Positions 1 to 9,118 are shown, numbered from the stretch's first letter. The stretch: DNA of 13,152 nucleotides from Gracilaria caudata (GCA_030374735.1 JASCIV010000520.1:1-13152), one strand, 5' to 3'. Numbers and translations: made by a program. The notes: generated by a model from the letters alone, not told the origin.

Positions 1-712
1 AAGCAAAAGGTTAATAGAGTAGAAACATGATAAAAACTCAGAATTCAAAAATTTGCCATTGTGTATATTTGAAGTTGATTTGCACACACATTTAGAATTC
101 CTGGCATATGAAACATTTTCCAGACCTTGATGTGCACTGTTAACGTCCTCTTTTGTCTTTGGCACCGCTTTGACGATGAATCGCATAAAGCACGTCAAGC
201 CCAACGTTTTGTAACTTCAACTCTCCACAGTAACATCGAACATTCACACAGCATCTATCATGTGCTCGAGCAAGGCGCATGCCAAGAACACAGTGGTTTA
301 GTTTTGAGAAGGGGAGTGCATTTTCCGTTTCATACTACCCTTGTACGCTTTTTTGCTCTCCGCGTCGTATAGTGTCTATAATGCCACACCTATTAACTCG
401 ATACAACAAAGGAGAGTGATTTCTCATCATTCTCCTTCCGTTGATCCGCAACCAACCAATGTCAAGCTCCCTCTGGCAGCCGCGCCCAATGGCACAGAGT
501 ACGCGCACAACGTTAGCTTTCCTCACTCTCGACATTCGCGCATCAGATGTGAAAGCACGGGAACGAAAAAAATTGCAACTCGTAATCAGCGAATCATTCC
601 AGCACCACATCAGGCGCTCCCAGTTTAACATCGTAGTAGTACTGTAGGGATCTTACACAGCGTGGCTCTCTCTAAGGGGTTAGCGTTCTACTCCGTACTC
701 ATAGTGCGATCT

Positions 713-753
713 TTTACGTACCTATCCATTTATGTAAAACCCACGAAGCATTG
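713..753 (-). repeat. 41-bp imperfect inverted repeat, left copy
   Basis: Read on the minus strand, this segment matches 5046-5086 on the plus strand at 34 of 41 positions by hand alignment. The core 27 bp (713-739) differs at four positions, all transitions. The two copies point outward in opposite directions, as terminal inverted repeats would. No target-site duplication is visible at the outer edges. It could instead be one of many dispersed repeat copies. Confidence 0.6.
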
Positions 754-1184
754 GGATAAAAGTCGACGCTCCGCATAGCTTCCGCACTATCATTTGGTCA
801 ACAAGATAATGAACGCGACCCTCAGCATAACCCTCGAACGGCAGCGCGACGAGGCGGCTGATGGGCTGTGAGATGCACGAGATGCGCCAGGCGAGATGCT
901 GTGGAAAACGTGCGAGTCAGTACATCCCGCGATCGTGTGCAAAGCGCGCATCGCACATGCGGCAACAAAGCACGCGTCCATTGGCCGCGTCAAGGACTTA
1001 CAGTCAACTACGTGCTGTCAAGCAACTAGCGCCGCACATGCGCGCGGAGTGCGGGCGGCTGGCTGGTGCCTCTGGCAACGCTTTGAAAATATGTTTCAAA
1101 ATAAAACTGAATTGCTACAACTGGCGCATGGAACACGTGTGCGCGCAGCGCACGTTTCCACGCGCAATGCCACAGCGGCTCTCT

Positions 1185-1214
1185 CAGTTTGGGTCAGTTT
1201 GGCGCAGTTTGCCC
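1185..1214. repeat. Three tandem 10-bp repeats (CAGTTTGSSN type)
   Basis: CAGTTTG occurs three times at exact 10-bp spacing (1185, 1195, 1205), followed by GGT, GCG and CCC. This is a short tandem array of one helical turn per unit within the GCGC-rich tract. No function can be assigned. Confidence 0.7.
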
Positions 1215-1700
1215 ATGCATGGCTGGAGAGCTGCAGAGATTTTTGTGCGCGAGCTGGCGATGATGAGCGCGCAGTTTTTTTTTGAAAACGTCAATCATAC
1301 GCGAACGTGTGCTTGCCACTGGCTCGTGTTTCGTTGGTTGTTGTCTTGCGCATCACACCCGCATACTGCGGCGACTGTAAGCTATGGCGATTTGTGGCGA
1401 AAAGCATTTGATCCATTTTTTCTGGCGTCTCGAGCTCCATGCGCTGTACACGTGGCGGCTGGCAGCGCTTTAAATGCGAAATGCAAACGCGCGTTTGGGC
1501 ATACCAACAGCTGCAGCCAATGAGACTCAAAAAGTGCATTGCACATCCGAAAACGTCCTATTCTCAACGGATTCGCGGTGCACCCAGCATCTCGCTCAAG
1601 CGCCGCCTTCCAGAGAGCGTGCAAGCCAATCAACACACTGTAATGCATGCGTGCGAGCGTGCTCCATACAACCGGCGGCGCTCGCCGGCGGAGCACAATC

Positions 1701-1739
1701 CGTCGTCGTGAAGCCACCGTCGTCGTGAAGCCACCGTCG
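1701..1739. repeat. 17-bp tandem duplication
   Basis: Two perfect copies of CGTCGTCGTGAAGCCAC (1701-1717 and 1718-1734) are followed by five bases of a third. The array lies just downstream, in the minus-strand sense, of the TIR relic at 1757-1813. On the minus strand its sequence is compatible with the part of the TIR domain that encodes the LDDESF segment in gene A, so the duplication may have arisen inside the decaying gene. Confidence 0.75.
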
Positions 1740-1756
1740 CCGCAGGCGCTCGCGGC

Positions 1757-1813
1757 GCGTCTCCACAACGGTCGGGCGATTGTTTCCTTGTCTTCACCGG
1801 CATGCCTGAAAAA
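1757..1813 (-). pseudogene. TIR domain fragment (relic)
   Basis: The minus strand reads FFRHAGEDKETIARPLWRR (19 codons). It differs from residues 16-34 of gene A mainly at its first three residues and shares the block HAGEDKETIARPLWRR, which includes the TIR box-1 region. The DNA aligns directly with 9017-9073. Upstream the conserved TPP and start segments are lost, and downstream the frame runs into a 17-bp tandem duplication and unrelated residues, so no complete TIR domain remains. It is the 5' part of a dead paralogue, facing away from the relic that begins at 2647. The similarity is clear, while the extent outside these 57 bases is uncertain. Confidence 0.85.
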
Positions 1814-2646
1814 CTTTTGTTTGCGCGGCGGATGCAGTGAACGCGCTGTTGGGGGTTCAACGCAACGCGCAATGAGATCTGCGTGCGCTGTTTTGGAGAG
1901 CAACGGAAATGAGGCACGCACACCGCGCGATCGCCGCTCGTGCACGTCGACAAACGGTCTGGGTGTATGTTGAGCGCCGAAGCTGCTGCCTTTTTGTTGC
2001 CGCGGATCCAGTCGTTCCGCATGCCACTGACGTTGTGTTTTGGCCGTTGACATTATTCGCTGACCCCGTTGGCCATCGTAATATCAATCTCTGCAGGTGT
2101 GTTGTGGCAACTGATGTCTTCCAGAAGCAGGTCGGGCAGCCACTGCTCTCTTTGCTCAACATGTTGTTTTGCAGCAGACTTCCGTTCACGTTGCACAAGC
2201 CGACGATATCAACAGCCTGTGCAACGCATCTCGTGGGAAGGTACACGCGTTGTGCTGCCGAGTGGCACCAAAAAGTGATGTCGACGCAAATCAGCCCATC
2301 TGAGTGATCGCATCACGTCAGCTGTATGGTTTTCATTTCTTTCTCAAGTTTCTATGGCTATGTGTCGCCTCAGGATGACACGAAACGCCGATCTACTGAC
2401 TGCGATGAAATGGCTCGTACGCAATCATCACGAGATCACACTACAAACGCGGGGGTTTCCACAACTGGCTCCACCGGTCTAAAGGCCCTCAATCAGTTTG
2501 CTCTTCCCACAACCACGGCCCGCACACAAACATCAATCTGCTCAACGGAAGTTTCCAACAATCACAACCATGTCTCGCACCCACATTCATCCACACAAAC
2601 CACCCTCGAATAGATCTGCCCCAAGCGCCAAAGCCCTCAATCCTGT
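1814..2646. other. Region between two divergent TIR relics, no supported gene
   Basis: About 830 bases separate the minus-strand relic from the plus-strand relic. Open frames of up to about 130 codons occur on both strands, but they overlap and show no motif I know. A short stretch beginning with the ATG at 2570 resembles the N-terminal leader of gene B in base sequence (ATGTC followed by an ACCACCCT block), and runs on in a frame that does not match the TIR relic. If real, it would be another trace of a leader, but the match is weak. Confidence 0.4.
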
Positions 2647-3125
2647 ATGGTCGCACAACGCATCTTCACATCCATGCACCACCACCACCGTATCGCATCT
2701 TTCTCAGCCATGCCGGCGAAGACAAGGAAAGAATCGCCCACCCGTTGGGTAGCCGCCTCCGCGAGCATGCCCTGTCCGCTTTTCTCAATTCACAGTCGCG
2801 TTCGTCACGATGACCGCTGCTCGAGCATCCATGCTACGCGCCAAATAAAATGACCCCTGTCATGATGTTCTTCATATGGGCTGCTGTTCTGTGGCCTACT
2901 AGTGGCGCGTGCGTGAGCTTTTTTGCAGGTGCCCAGCGTTGCGATCGCGCCATTGCCGCCAAACAGACTCCACCGTTCGCTCATCCGCCGTCTTTCTGCT
3001 ACTCCATGCCGCGACTTGATCGTCAATGACACTGTGTTTTTCCAGCGCGAATAGGGAGGACGTGCTCCCCGTCCGCGAGCGTGGTTGATGCAGAGCCTCA
3101 GCCGCTACTTTTCTGCCAAATGGTC
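2647..3125 (+). pseudogene. TIR-domain gene relic, frameshifted
   Basis: The ATG at 2647 and the bases after it align with the N-terminal leader of genes A and B. A frameshift then separates this start from the best-preserved part, which reads PPPYRIFLSHAGEDKERIA from 2685 and continues in frame to a stop at 2811-2813. After the stop, similarity to gene B persists faintly with further shifts: a segment PVMMFFI near 2850 matches PVGVFIL of B, CGCGCCA and TGCCGCGA words near 2945-3020 match the codons around FYRxxTRECRD, and around 3085-3120 there is a trace of the LWS helix after the TIR. No P-loop or other NB-ARC motif was found downstream. The gene is clearly non-functional. The first 170 bases are a confident match; the right boundary is an estimate. 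Confidence 0.8.
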
Positions 3126-3392
3126 TCCTCTCCCTGTCTGTCGAAGCGAATGGATCAAAGAGGTTGGGAGCACGAGGACTCTCTTCAAGTCGTACTTGTA
3201 CGCTTCGCATCAATATCTACCACTGCCAGATGTTCTACAAACTGGGAACACGTTAATGACAAAGACTCGCTGATTCAATTCCATTCATCCGGTTTGTTCG
3301 GGTTCCACAAACACACCATTCTACTGGATGCGCTACCTTTGGGGGCGTGTACAATGTACATTCATTCCGCTTTACTGCAACCGACGTGGTGA

Positions 3393-3800
3393 TTATGCAC
3401 ATTTGCCCAGCCCCAGGCCGATCTCAGCATGCACTTGCTCGCATGCGCGTCTTATCCCCCCCCTCTCCATGCAACAATTCTCTCGGAACGCAATCATCCA
3501 CACCCTCTCACCTCGATTAGCTGGCTTAACGTCCAAACCAGCTCCAAACAACCCCACTCCAGCTGTGAATCTCCCAAGTGCCCTGGGTATATACAATGCG
3601 CTTTCCAAGGAAAATGGGCATGGCGACATGGCCAATCCGAAGCGGACCCATATCATGAAAGAACCTGTACCGTGACGAACGCGATCTTCGTCGAGGGTGC
3701 TGCTGGCATGAGCGAGAACCACGTAATCCGAGAGTGAGGTGAAAGTTTGTGAGACCATTCTGTAGCAAGCGTTCACGCGTGGTGGAACGCTCGTTCGCAA
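3393..3800 (-). CDS. Unrecognised 135-codon reading frame, doubtful
   Basis: This minus-strand frame encodes 135 residues with a hydrophobic, glycine-rich middle (around FTAGVGLFGAG) and several Cys residues near the C-terminus. I do not recognise a family. A second minus-strand frame and two plus-strand frames overlap it, so openness alone is weak evidence. It might be a fragment of a decayed mobile-element gene or chance. There is no neighbour from which to infer a role. Confidence 0.12.
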   Translation of the reverse strand: MRTSVPPRVNACYRMVSQTFTSLSDYVVLAHASSTLDEDRVRHGTGSFMIWVRFGLAMSPCPFSLESALYIPRALGRFTAGVGLFGAGLDVKPANRGERVWMIAFRENCCMERGGIRRACEQVHAEIGLGLGKCA

Positions 3801-3978
3801 ACAGTTGTTCGGGCTTCTTGACGATCGGTTACACGTTGAGTTGTGCCATCATGCGTGCGACATTCACCGACGCCAGAGTTAGATGACTACCGGTGGAGAA
3901 AGTGATTGTCGCGCATCCATGACGGGATCTCCGCAGTGGTGAGCCGACGACAAATACGATGCGGCGTTTGTGCACGGC

Positions 3979-3996
3979 GCAGTCGCAGTCGCAGTC
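3979..3996. repeat. (GCAGTC)3 microsatellite
   Basis: Three perfect hexamers GCAGTC, followed by a fourth imperfect unit. It is a short simple repeat and lies outside any supported gene. Confidence 0.8.
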
Positions 3997-4979
3997 GCGC
4001 ACTCAAACACGCGTCGGCTGCTCGTAGCAGTGTTGGTTGCTTTCCACGAGCGTGGCAAGCTGTGCCACACGGAGGCAGTGGTGATGAAAAGGGAAGGAGC
4101 GAGAGGATGCAAGGCGCAGCGTCAGTTGTTGCAAATCACGCAGCGCGGCGCAGTGCTATGGAGGCTGCACGCACGTTACCGCGCTCTGCGCGTATACATT
4201 TGTTATGTGAAAAGCTGTAGCACGGTGGAGTGTGATCATGGGGGCTTTGTGACGTCCTCACTCGATCGCAAGCTCGATTGGCGATGATGAGGGTTTGGAC
4301 TCGACCTGTCCTCCTGAATTGTCTCTGTGATACAAGGGTGTAAATTCGGCCATATCACTTTGACGCTATGCTACTGGCTGACGGCGCGTGGCTGCGCTGA
4401 CTTGGCGTGCAGATATTCTCTCGTCGGCAGATCACCACAAACATGCTTACAGTGGCACAGTTGGGTCCGGCACTCGCTTTGCACCCCGCACTCGGCTCTG
4501 CCCGCGAATTGTTGATCGCAGAGGGGCAGCCTCCCCGACGAACGTGGTGAGGATGTGGGTTGTCCGGGTCTGGATCAAGGCGCGTTGCCTACCTTTCGCG
4601 CTTGTTCGCAGATGTCAGAGGGGCCCCATGAGATATATGAATCGGAAACACACAGCGAACCGCAACGAAAGCACAGGGAAGCACCGTTCAGTGTCCAGAC
4701 ACGAAGCTCTTCGTATGCAATGTGCTGCTCTTCTCGCAGAACGGCAGGGCAATCATGTTTCGAATCCTCCTCTGTCAACAGCTGCACGATCATCGCTTAC
4801 CTTTCCATTGCATCGAACCTAGCTGTTTTGCTCGTTAGCTCCCGTGTTTCTGTCACCAGACACACAATTGTCAAAGCAGCCACGTTGAATCACATTGCCC
4901 CCACACATCGCACGTGCTTGAAACCGGTACGCCTTATTGAGTGGTATCGTCAACTCTTGAGACCTGTTCCATGGCTTCA

Positions 4980-4994
4980 ATCTTCGTCGAAGAT
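4980..4994. repeat. 15-bp perfect palindrome
   Basis: ATCTTCG-T-CGAAGAT has 7-bp arms around a single base. It could be a protein-binding site or a tiny hairpin; its position, about 440 bases beyond the 3' end of gene A, gives no clue to a function. Confidence 0.7.
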
Positions 4995-5026
4995 AGCTTC
5001 AGAGTGTACTCGAAGAGTCGCGACTG

Positions 5027-5102
5027 CCCCTGTACCCGTGATACTCAATGCCTCGTTGCTTTTGTATAAATGGATAGATATGTAAACCACCCCTGTACCA
5101 GT
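5027..5102. repeat. 13-bp direct repeats flanking the right repeat copy
   Basis: CCCCTGTACCCGT (5027-5039) and CCCCTGTACCAGT (5090-5102) match at 12 of 13 positions. They bracket the dispersed-repeat copy at 5046-5086 almost exactly. Such bracketing could be a target duplication around a roughly 50-bp insertion, or a local tandem duplication. Confidence 0.65.
5046..5086 (+). repeat. 41-bp imperfect inverted repeat, right copy
   Basis: This is the partner of 713-753 in inverted orientation (34 of 41 matches by hand). The core runs from 5060 to 5086 and contains the word ATAAATGGATAG, identical in both copies. Together the two copies bracket about 4.37 kb that holds both TIR relics. Confidence 0.6.
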
Positions 5103-5431
5103 AGTCCTCTTACCCCGTACCCGTACTTCCTCTCTTTGCCTCTTACCGCCCAGGATTAAGAATAGCGAAACTGTCTGACTGGAGGAGTCCAAGTCGTACC
5201 TCACATGCCCTCGGAGCCGTTTTTCAGTACGCACGGAACACACATCTCATCTCAACTATAGCTTTTGCGCAGTTGCGGCGAGCAATGGTCATGTTTTGTA
5301 GTCCATCAAAGGCTTGTGTCGTCAAGAAGCCATAATCGAAAAGTCTTTCTTTGCCTATCGAATGGAGGAGCATGCTTGCCGTGCACTTTTAGCAGCTTGT
5401 ATGCCTTCATCTCTTCTCCATCAGCGCCCAA

Positions 5432-8400
5432 TTAATCATCATCATCACGTCCCCGAACAAGTCGGCATGATCTAAAGTATTTCGTGAAGTACACATCACC
5501 ATCGTTGATGTTGCCCAAAGCGTCTTCACAGCTGCCCAGTACAATCCTAGAGCCGTCCTCGGCGAAGTGATACACCTCTCGCTCAAATGGCTCCCACCCT
5601 GGTCTTGATGACGTGAGCTCCATGTTCTCGATGGTGCTCTGCCACGCCGCATCATGTGACGTGAGCACACACTCACCGCCACTTGCGTTCAACTCCCATA
5701 GTCGTAGAATTTCTCCATCTCCCGACACAACGGAAGTGCCGTTGGCGTTCACAGCCACGACCCTCACCGGGCATGTGTGACATTGCAGCGGCTGGCCCAC
5801 GGCGTTGCCCATTTGGGCGTTCCACACGCACACCGTCCCATCGTCAAAGCCTGACACGATGCGATTACCGTCGGCGCTCATTACCACGCACAACACCGTA
5901 GCTGCGTGATCCGAGAGCGGATGTCCCCCGGCATGGCCAATTTGTGCGTCCCACACACGCACCGTGTTGTCCCTTGAGCCTGATATGATGCGAGTACCGT
6001 CCGTGCTCACGCATCTCACAGTGTCTGTGTGACCTTGGAGCGGCTGCCCTACGGCTTTGCCAATTCGTGCATCCCATACACGTACCGTGTTGTCCTCTGA
6101 GCCTGATATGATGCGATTGCCGTCGTCGCTCAATGAGACGCATGTCACTGGGCGTGTGTGACCAACAAGCCCAACGGCCACGCCTCTCTCTGCGTCCCAA
6201 ATACGCACCATGCGGTCGTACGAGCCTGACGCGATGTGAGTGCCCTTGGCGTTAACTGCCACACTTTGCACTGAAGCTGTGTGACCTGCAAGGACCTGCC
6301 CCACAAGGTTGCTAGTTTGTGTATTCCACACACGCACCGTGCAGTCGCACGAGCCTGTCACGACGACAGTGCGGTCAGGGGTCGCTGCTACGCACTCCAC
6401 CCAGTCTGTGTGACCTCGGAGCGGCTGCCCCACTGGCTCACAACTCAGCGTATCCCACAACTGAATCGAGAAATCCTTGATCCCGCACGCGAGCCCCGTC
6501 CCATCTGCGTAAAAGTCGACAAATCGTTCGTGATTTGCACAATCAGGAGCAATAATGAGCTCTCGAACTCCCGTTTGCCTGTCCCACACACAAACGGTTC
6601 CATCTCGGTGTGCTGTCATCACCCTGCGCAGGTCAGGTAAGAACGAGGCACATACGCATTCTCGGGCCCACTCTTCCCAATTCCCAAGCTTCTCATATGT
6701 GTAACGTTCAGTCGAGCTCTCATACTTTCCCACATGCATGACATTGGTATAGACGTCTTCCGACAAAATCCAGATTGCATCAGGCTCTAAACGAGTGCAT
6801 AATACGTCACCGGGGACGCTCACACCTTGGAGTGCGCTACCACCCGCCTGTTGCAAGAGCGAGGCAGACGCTTTCAGCCATGGCTTCGGGGCATACCTCT
6901 CCATCCTCTGCACGAAATCCTCGGTCAACTTGTTCTTCGTCGCGTGCCACAGCAACCGCCCGTGTAATTGAAACCAAGCCTCTTCCAATCGGGGGTTTTT
7001 GCTCACAGACGACGCGCTCAGCCTGGCAGCCTTACCTATCATCTGCAGGTGCTCCTTGTGATTTGGTTGTCTCGAAGAGTTGTCTTTGCATACCGCTTTT
7101 CCATGATCCAAGTCCTCCTCTACATTGAGGATCCCCCCTTTCACTAGTCGCATCACAATCCACTGCGGTTGCGATAAGAGCCGCAGAAGCTGTTCATCAT
7201 ACCCTGCGCTTCGAAGTATTTGGCAAAGATTGTTATATATGTACCCGTCGTCCTTAGTATCCCACCATGGAGGAGGTTCACTTCTCTCGTTCATTCCATG
7301 AGATGACATATAGTTGCGCACAAGTGTTTGAAAGAACATTGCTATTTCACCTCTTTCAATAGCTTTGCGAACAGCAATTTCTAGTACCAAGCCATGTAGC
7401 TTGACATATATTGAACCGTCAGTTCTCGCCATTTGCACCAATGAAACATCCGCAAAAGATTCCGCCACAGATTGGGTTTCTTGCGGGGTATCCAAGTCCC
7501 ACAGATTTTGCAGCATCTGAAGAGGAACGGATTGCTCTTTTTGAATCACACTCAGAGCTCGAAACCAATACCCGAACTTCCCATCTCGCCTTCGTGTCTC
7601 AAGAACTTGAAGAGGTAGATCCACAATCCTTGATGGCTCACCATATGATCCCGCCTTGGATTTCATCCAATCCTTTTGATTCGATGAAAGGTCTTTGTAA
7701 AACTCTGACCACGCGTTTTGCTTCGGCTTGCAATAACGTGAGCATTGCCGTACTGAGCTGCCGACAATACTGAACCCAAGAGGAAGTCCTTGGCAAAATT
7801 CAAGAAAATACTCAAACGCCTCCTGGTTCTCGCGGTCAAGCTCGCTGTTTTGCTTAAAACCTGCGTGTTTCAACAACATTTGCCGTGATAAGGTGCCAAG
7901 CGGTTCCTTTGCTTTGAACTCAATCTCTTCTGTAGCTTCAGTTAGAAAGTGGGCTTCTCTGGTTGTGTACACCATTCTACTGTTTGTGTTCACCATTAGC
8001 ACGAGATTTGTCAACACATCCGAGTCTATTTCATTCACATTCCAAATGTCGTCTACAAGAAACAGGCACGAACGCTGACCAAACCATTTCGAAGCCTCCT
8101 GGCATGCCTCCAGAACAGACTTGGCTGTTCTTATTACGTTTGCCAAGTTTGAACCTCCCGTGCGATCAACAATTTCTGCTATTCCTTGCACTACGTTCGA
8201 TATTGCTGCCTTGATTCCAAGCTCAATGTAAAGAATACCCCCATCAAACTGCGAGTTGATTTTCTCGTCATAAGCTAGGCCTCTCATAGCGCACGTTTTA
8301 CCTACTCCGCCTTCTCCACAAGCTACAACTATATCACCTCGTCTCTCGCTTTTGCGTAAAACCGCAGCCCTTAACATTCCTTCAAATGTGACTGGCGAAC

Positions 8401-9118
8401 TGTACTCCAGCATTATGTTGGATGAATTTGGTTGCACCATGTTACATCGTATGTACTTATCTCGTTGGGCAGATTGGTCGCCTAATACTGAATAATGTCT
8501 TTCCACCACTTGAGACCCCAAAATTTCAGGGAGGTTCAGAATCTTATTCTCAATGGTTTCAATGAAGAATTCTCTGGTAGTGGCCATGCCTGGGCACATG
8601 TCGTTCGTTGCACCGCAGTCGTTCCTAATGCTCCAGAGGGTGGCAGCCATATTCAATGCATCTTTGACGTGTTTGAGCGGTATAATGTCGTCCAGGGCGC
8701 GCTTGATAAGACCATGCCGATTGAAGAGGCTACCGTAGGTCTCAAAGATGTCCGGATCGCGGCACTCGCGAGTGACAAGACGGTAAAAGACAGGGATAAG
8801 CGAGGGTGGAGTTTCTCCGGCGTCCACGGCGCTTTTGTAACGGCGGACGAAGGCCAGAAGCTCACGCATGGTCCATTCCTTGGCTATGAACTCGGGACTC
8901 ATGATGAAGATGCCGATAGGTGCGGTTTCCATAGCGTCTATCATAACGTTCGGGCTATGGTCGCTGAGATCGAAGGACTCGTCGTCGAGAAAAACGGAGA
9001 GTCCATGACCGTCAAGGCGTCTCCACAAAGGCCGTGCGATTGTTTCCTTGTCTTCGCCAGCATGGCTTAGGAAGATGAGATATGGTGGTGTGTGGGCAGA
9101 AGTTGCGTTTTGTGGCAT
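5432..9118 (-). CDS. TIR-NB-ARC-WD40 NLR-like protein (gene A)
   Basis: A complete 1228-residue protein, probably a cytosolic NLR-type immune or death switch. Domains in order: TIR about 12-118 (FLSHAGEDKE at 16-25; W-T-M-R-E-L with Glu86 at the NADase catalytic position); NB-ARC about 240-590 with P-loop GEGGVGKT 268-275, Walker B LVDD 354-357, RNBS-B SRMVYTTRE 380-388 and GLPL 444-447; an Apaf-1-like helical region around LLSQPQWI (647-654); about eight WD40 repeats from 819 to 1143; and an 84-residue tail ending RGRDDDD. The MHD-type motif is L-H-G at 574-576, whereas the paralogue has V-H-D. The frame stays open for 40 codons upstream, to 9238, but has no ATG there; the ATG at 9118 matches the start of gene B, and bases just before both starts are alike. 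Neither a signal peptide nor a membrane segment is seen. The gene is divergent from gene B. NAD+ cleavage is inferred from family knowledge. Confidence 0.93.
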   Translation of the reverse strand: MPQNATSAHTPPYLIFLSHAGEDKETIARPLWRRLDGHGLSVFLDDESFDLSDHSPNVMIDAMETAPIGIFIMSPEFIAKEWTMRELLAFVRRYKSAVDAGETPPSLIPVFYRLVTRECRDPDIFETYGSLFNRHGLIKRALDDIIPLKHVKDALNMAATLWSIRNDCGATNDMCPGMATTREFFIETIENKILNLPEILGSQVVERHYSVLGDQSAQRDKYIRCNMVQPNSSNIMLEYSSPVTFEGMLRAAVLRKSERRGDIVVACGEGGVGKTCAMRGLAYDEKINSQFDGGILYIELGIKAAISNVVQGIAEIVDRTGGSNLANVIRTAKSVLEACQEASKWFGQRSCLFLVDDIWNVNEIDSDVLTNLVLMVNTNSRMVYTTREAHFLTEATEEIEFKAKEPLGTLSRQMLLKHAGFKQNSELDRENQEAFEYFLEFCQGLPLGFSIVGSSVRQCSRYCKPKQNAWSEFYKDLSSNQKDWMKSKAGSYGEPSRIVDLPLQVLETRRRDGKFGYWFRALSVIQKEQSVPLQMLQNLWDLDTPQETQSVAESFADVSLVQMARTDGSIYVKLHGLVLEIAVRKAIERGEIAMFFQTLVRNYMSSHGMNERSEPPPWWDTKDDGYIYNNLCQILRSAGYDEQLLRLLSQPQWIVMRLVKGGILNVEEDLDHGKAVCKDNSSRQPNHKEHLQMIGKAARLSASSVSKNPRLEEAWFQLHGRLLWHATKNKLTEDFVQRMERYAPKPWLKASASLLQQAGGSALQGVSVPGDVLCTRLEPDAIWILSEDVYTNVMHVGKYESSTERYTYEKLGNWEEWARECVCASFLPDLRRVMTAHRDGTVCVWDRQTGVRELIIAPDCANHERFVDFYADGTGLACGIKDFSIQLWDTLSCEPVGQPLRGHTDWVECVAATPDRTVVVTGSCDCTVRVWNTQTSNLVGQVLAGHTASVQSVAVNAKGTHIASGSYDRMVRIWDAERGVAVGLVGHTRPVTCVSLSDDGNRIISGSEDNTVRVWDARIGKAVGQPLQGHTDTVRCVSTDGTRIISGSRDNTVRVWDAQIGHAGGHPLSDHAATVLCVVMSADGNRIVSGFDDGTVCVWNAQMGNAVGQPLQCHTCPVRVVAVNANGTSVVSGDGEILRLWELNASGGECVLTSHDAAWQSTIENMELTSSRPGWEPFEREVYHFAEDGSRIVLGSCEDALGNINDGDVYFTKYFRSCRLVRGRDDDD
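5690..6415 (-). repeat. WD40 repeat array of gene A, degenerate
   Basis: Six successive repeats start at residues 902, 945, 986, 1029, 1070 and 1113, giving spacings of 43, 41, 43, 41 and 43 residues. Two units are two codons short: one lacks QP before the GH, and another lacks two residues within VRCVSTDG. The GH dipeptide is lost in the last two (DH and CH). Two further, more divergent repeats precede the array (about 819-850 and 866-890). The array lacks the near-identical units seen in gene B. Confidence 0.85.

Larger units (their letters stand above)
1..1756. other. Gene-poor region, no supported gene
   Basis: No reading frame here carries a recognisable domain; the short open frames on both strands overlap each other and look like chance. 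The first 850 bases are of mixed composition. From about 860 to 1740 the sequence becomes rich in CpG and GCGC words, with a T9 run near 1275-1283, which leaves stops rare on both strands and explains the longer open frames there. Three repeats inside are listed separately (713-753, 1185-1214, 1701-1739). I saw no tRNA- or rRNA-like sequence. Confidence 0.6.
3126..5431. other. Gene-poor region, no supported gene
   Basis: No reading frame here has a recognisable domain. The longest are 3393-3800 (minus, 135 codons, listed separately) and 4555-5085 (plus, 176 codons), the latter with an ordinary mixed composition and no motif. I looked for NB-ARC or WD40 relics that would continue the TIR relic and found none. 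A (GCAGTC)3 run lies at 3979-3996, a 15-bp palindrome at 4980-4994 and a dispersed repeat at 5046-5086. The bases 5235-5431 would be the 3' flank of gene A; no AATAAA signal is visible on the minus strand there. Confidence 0.55.

Noticed and set aside
861..1523. Plus-strand 220-codon frame
   Set aside because: Overlapping open frames on both strands, no domain, odd Cys/His/Arg-rich composition explained by the GCGC-rich sequence.
1382..2053. Minus-strand 223-codon frame that includes the TIR fragment
   Set aside because: Only 19 codons resemble TIR; the rest lacks family features and lies in a GCGC-rich tract where stops are rare on both strands. It is annotated as a relic, not a gene.
3310..3324. 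14-bp match (ACACCATTCTACTG) between 3310 region and gene A near 7970, considered as an NB-ARC relic
   Set aside because: No flanking similarity; a match of this length is expected by chance about once in a window this size.
4755..4772. tRNA T-arm-like TTCGAATCC
   Set aside because: The flanking bases do not form a 5-bp stem and no D-arm, anticodon arm or acceptor stem fits around it.
4555..5085. Plus-strand 176-codon frame
   Set aside because: No recognisable motif; it ends within the dispersed repeat and is overlapped by other frames, so it is treated as chance.
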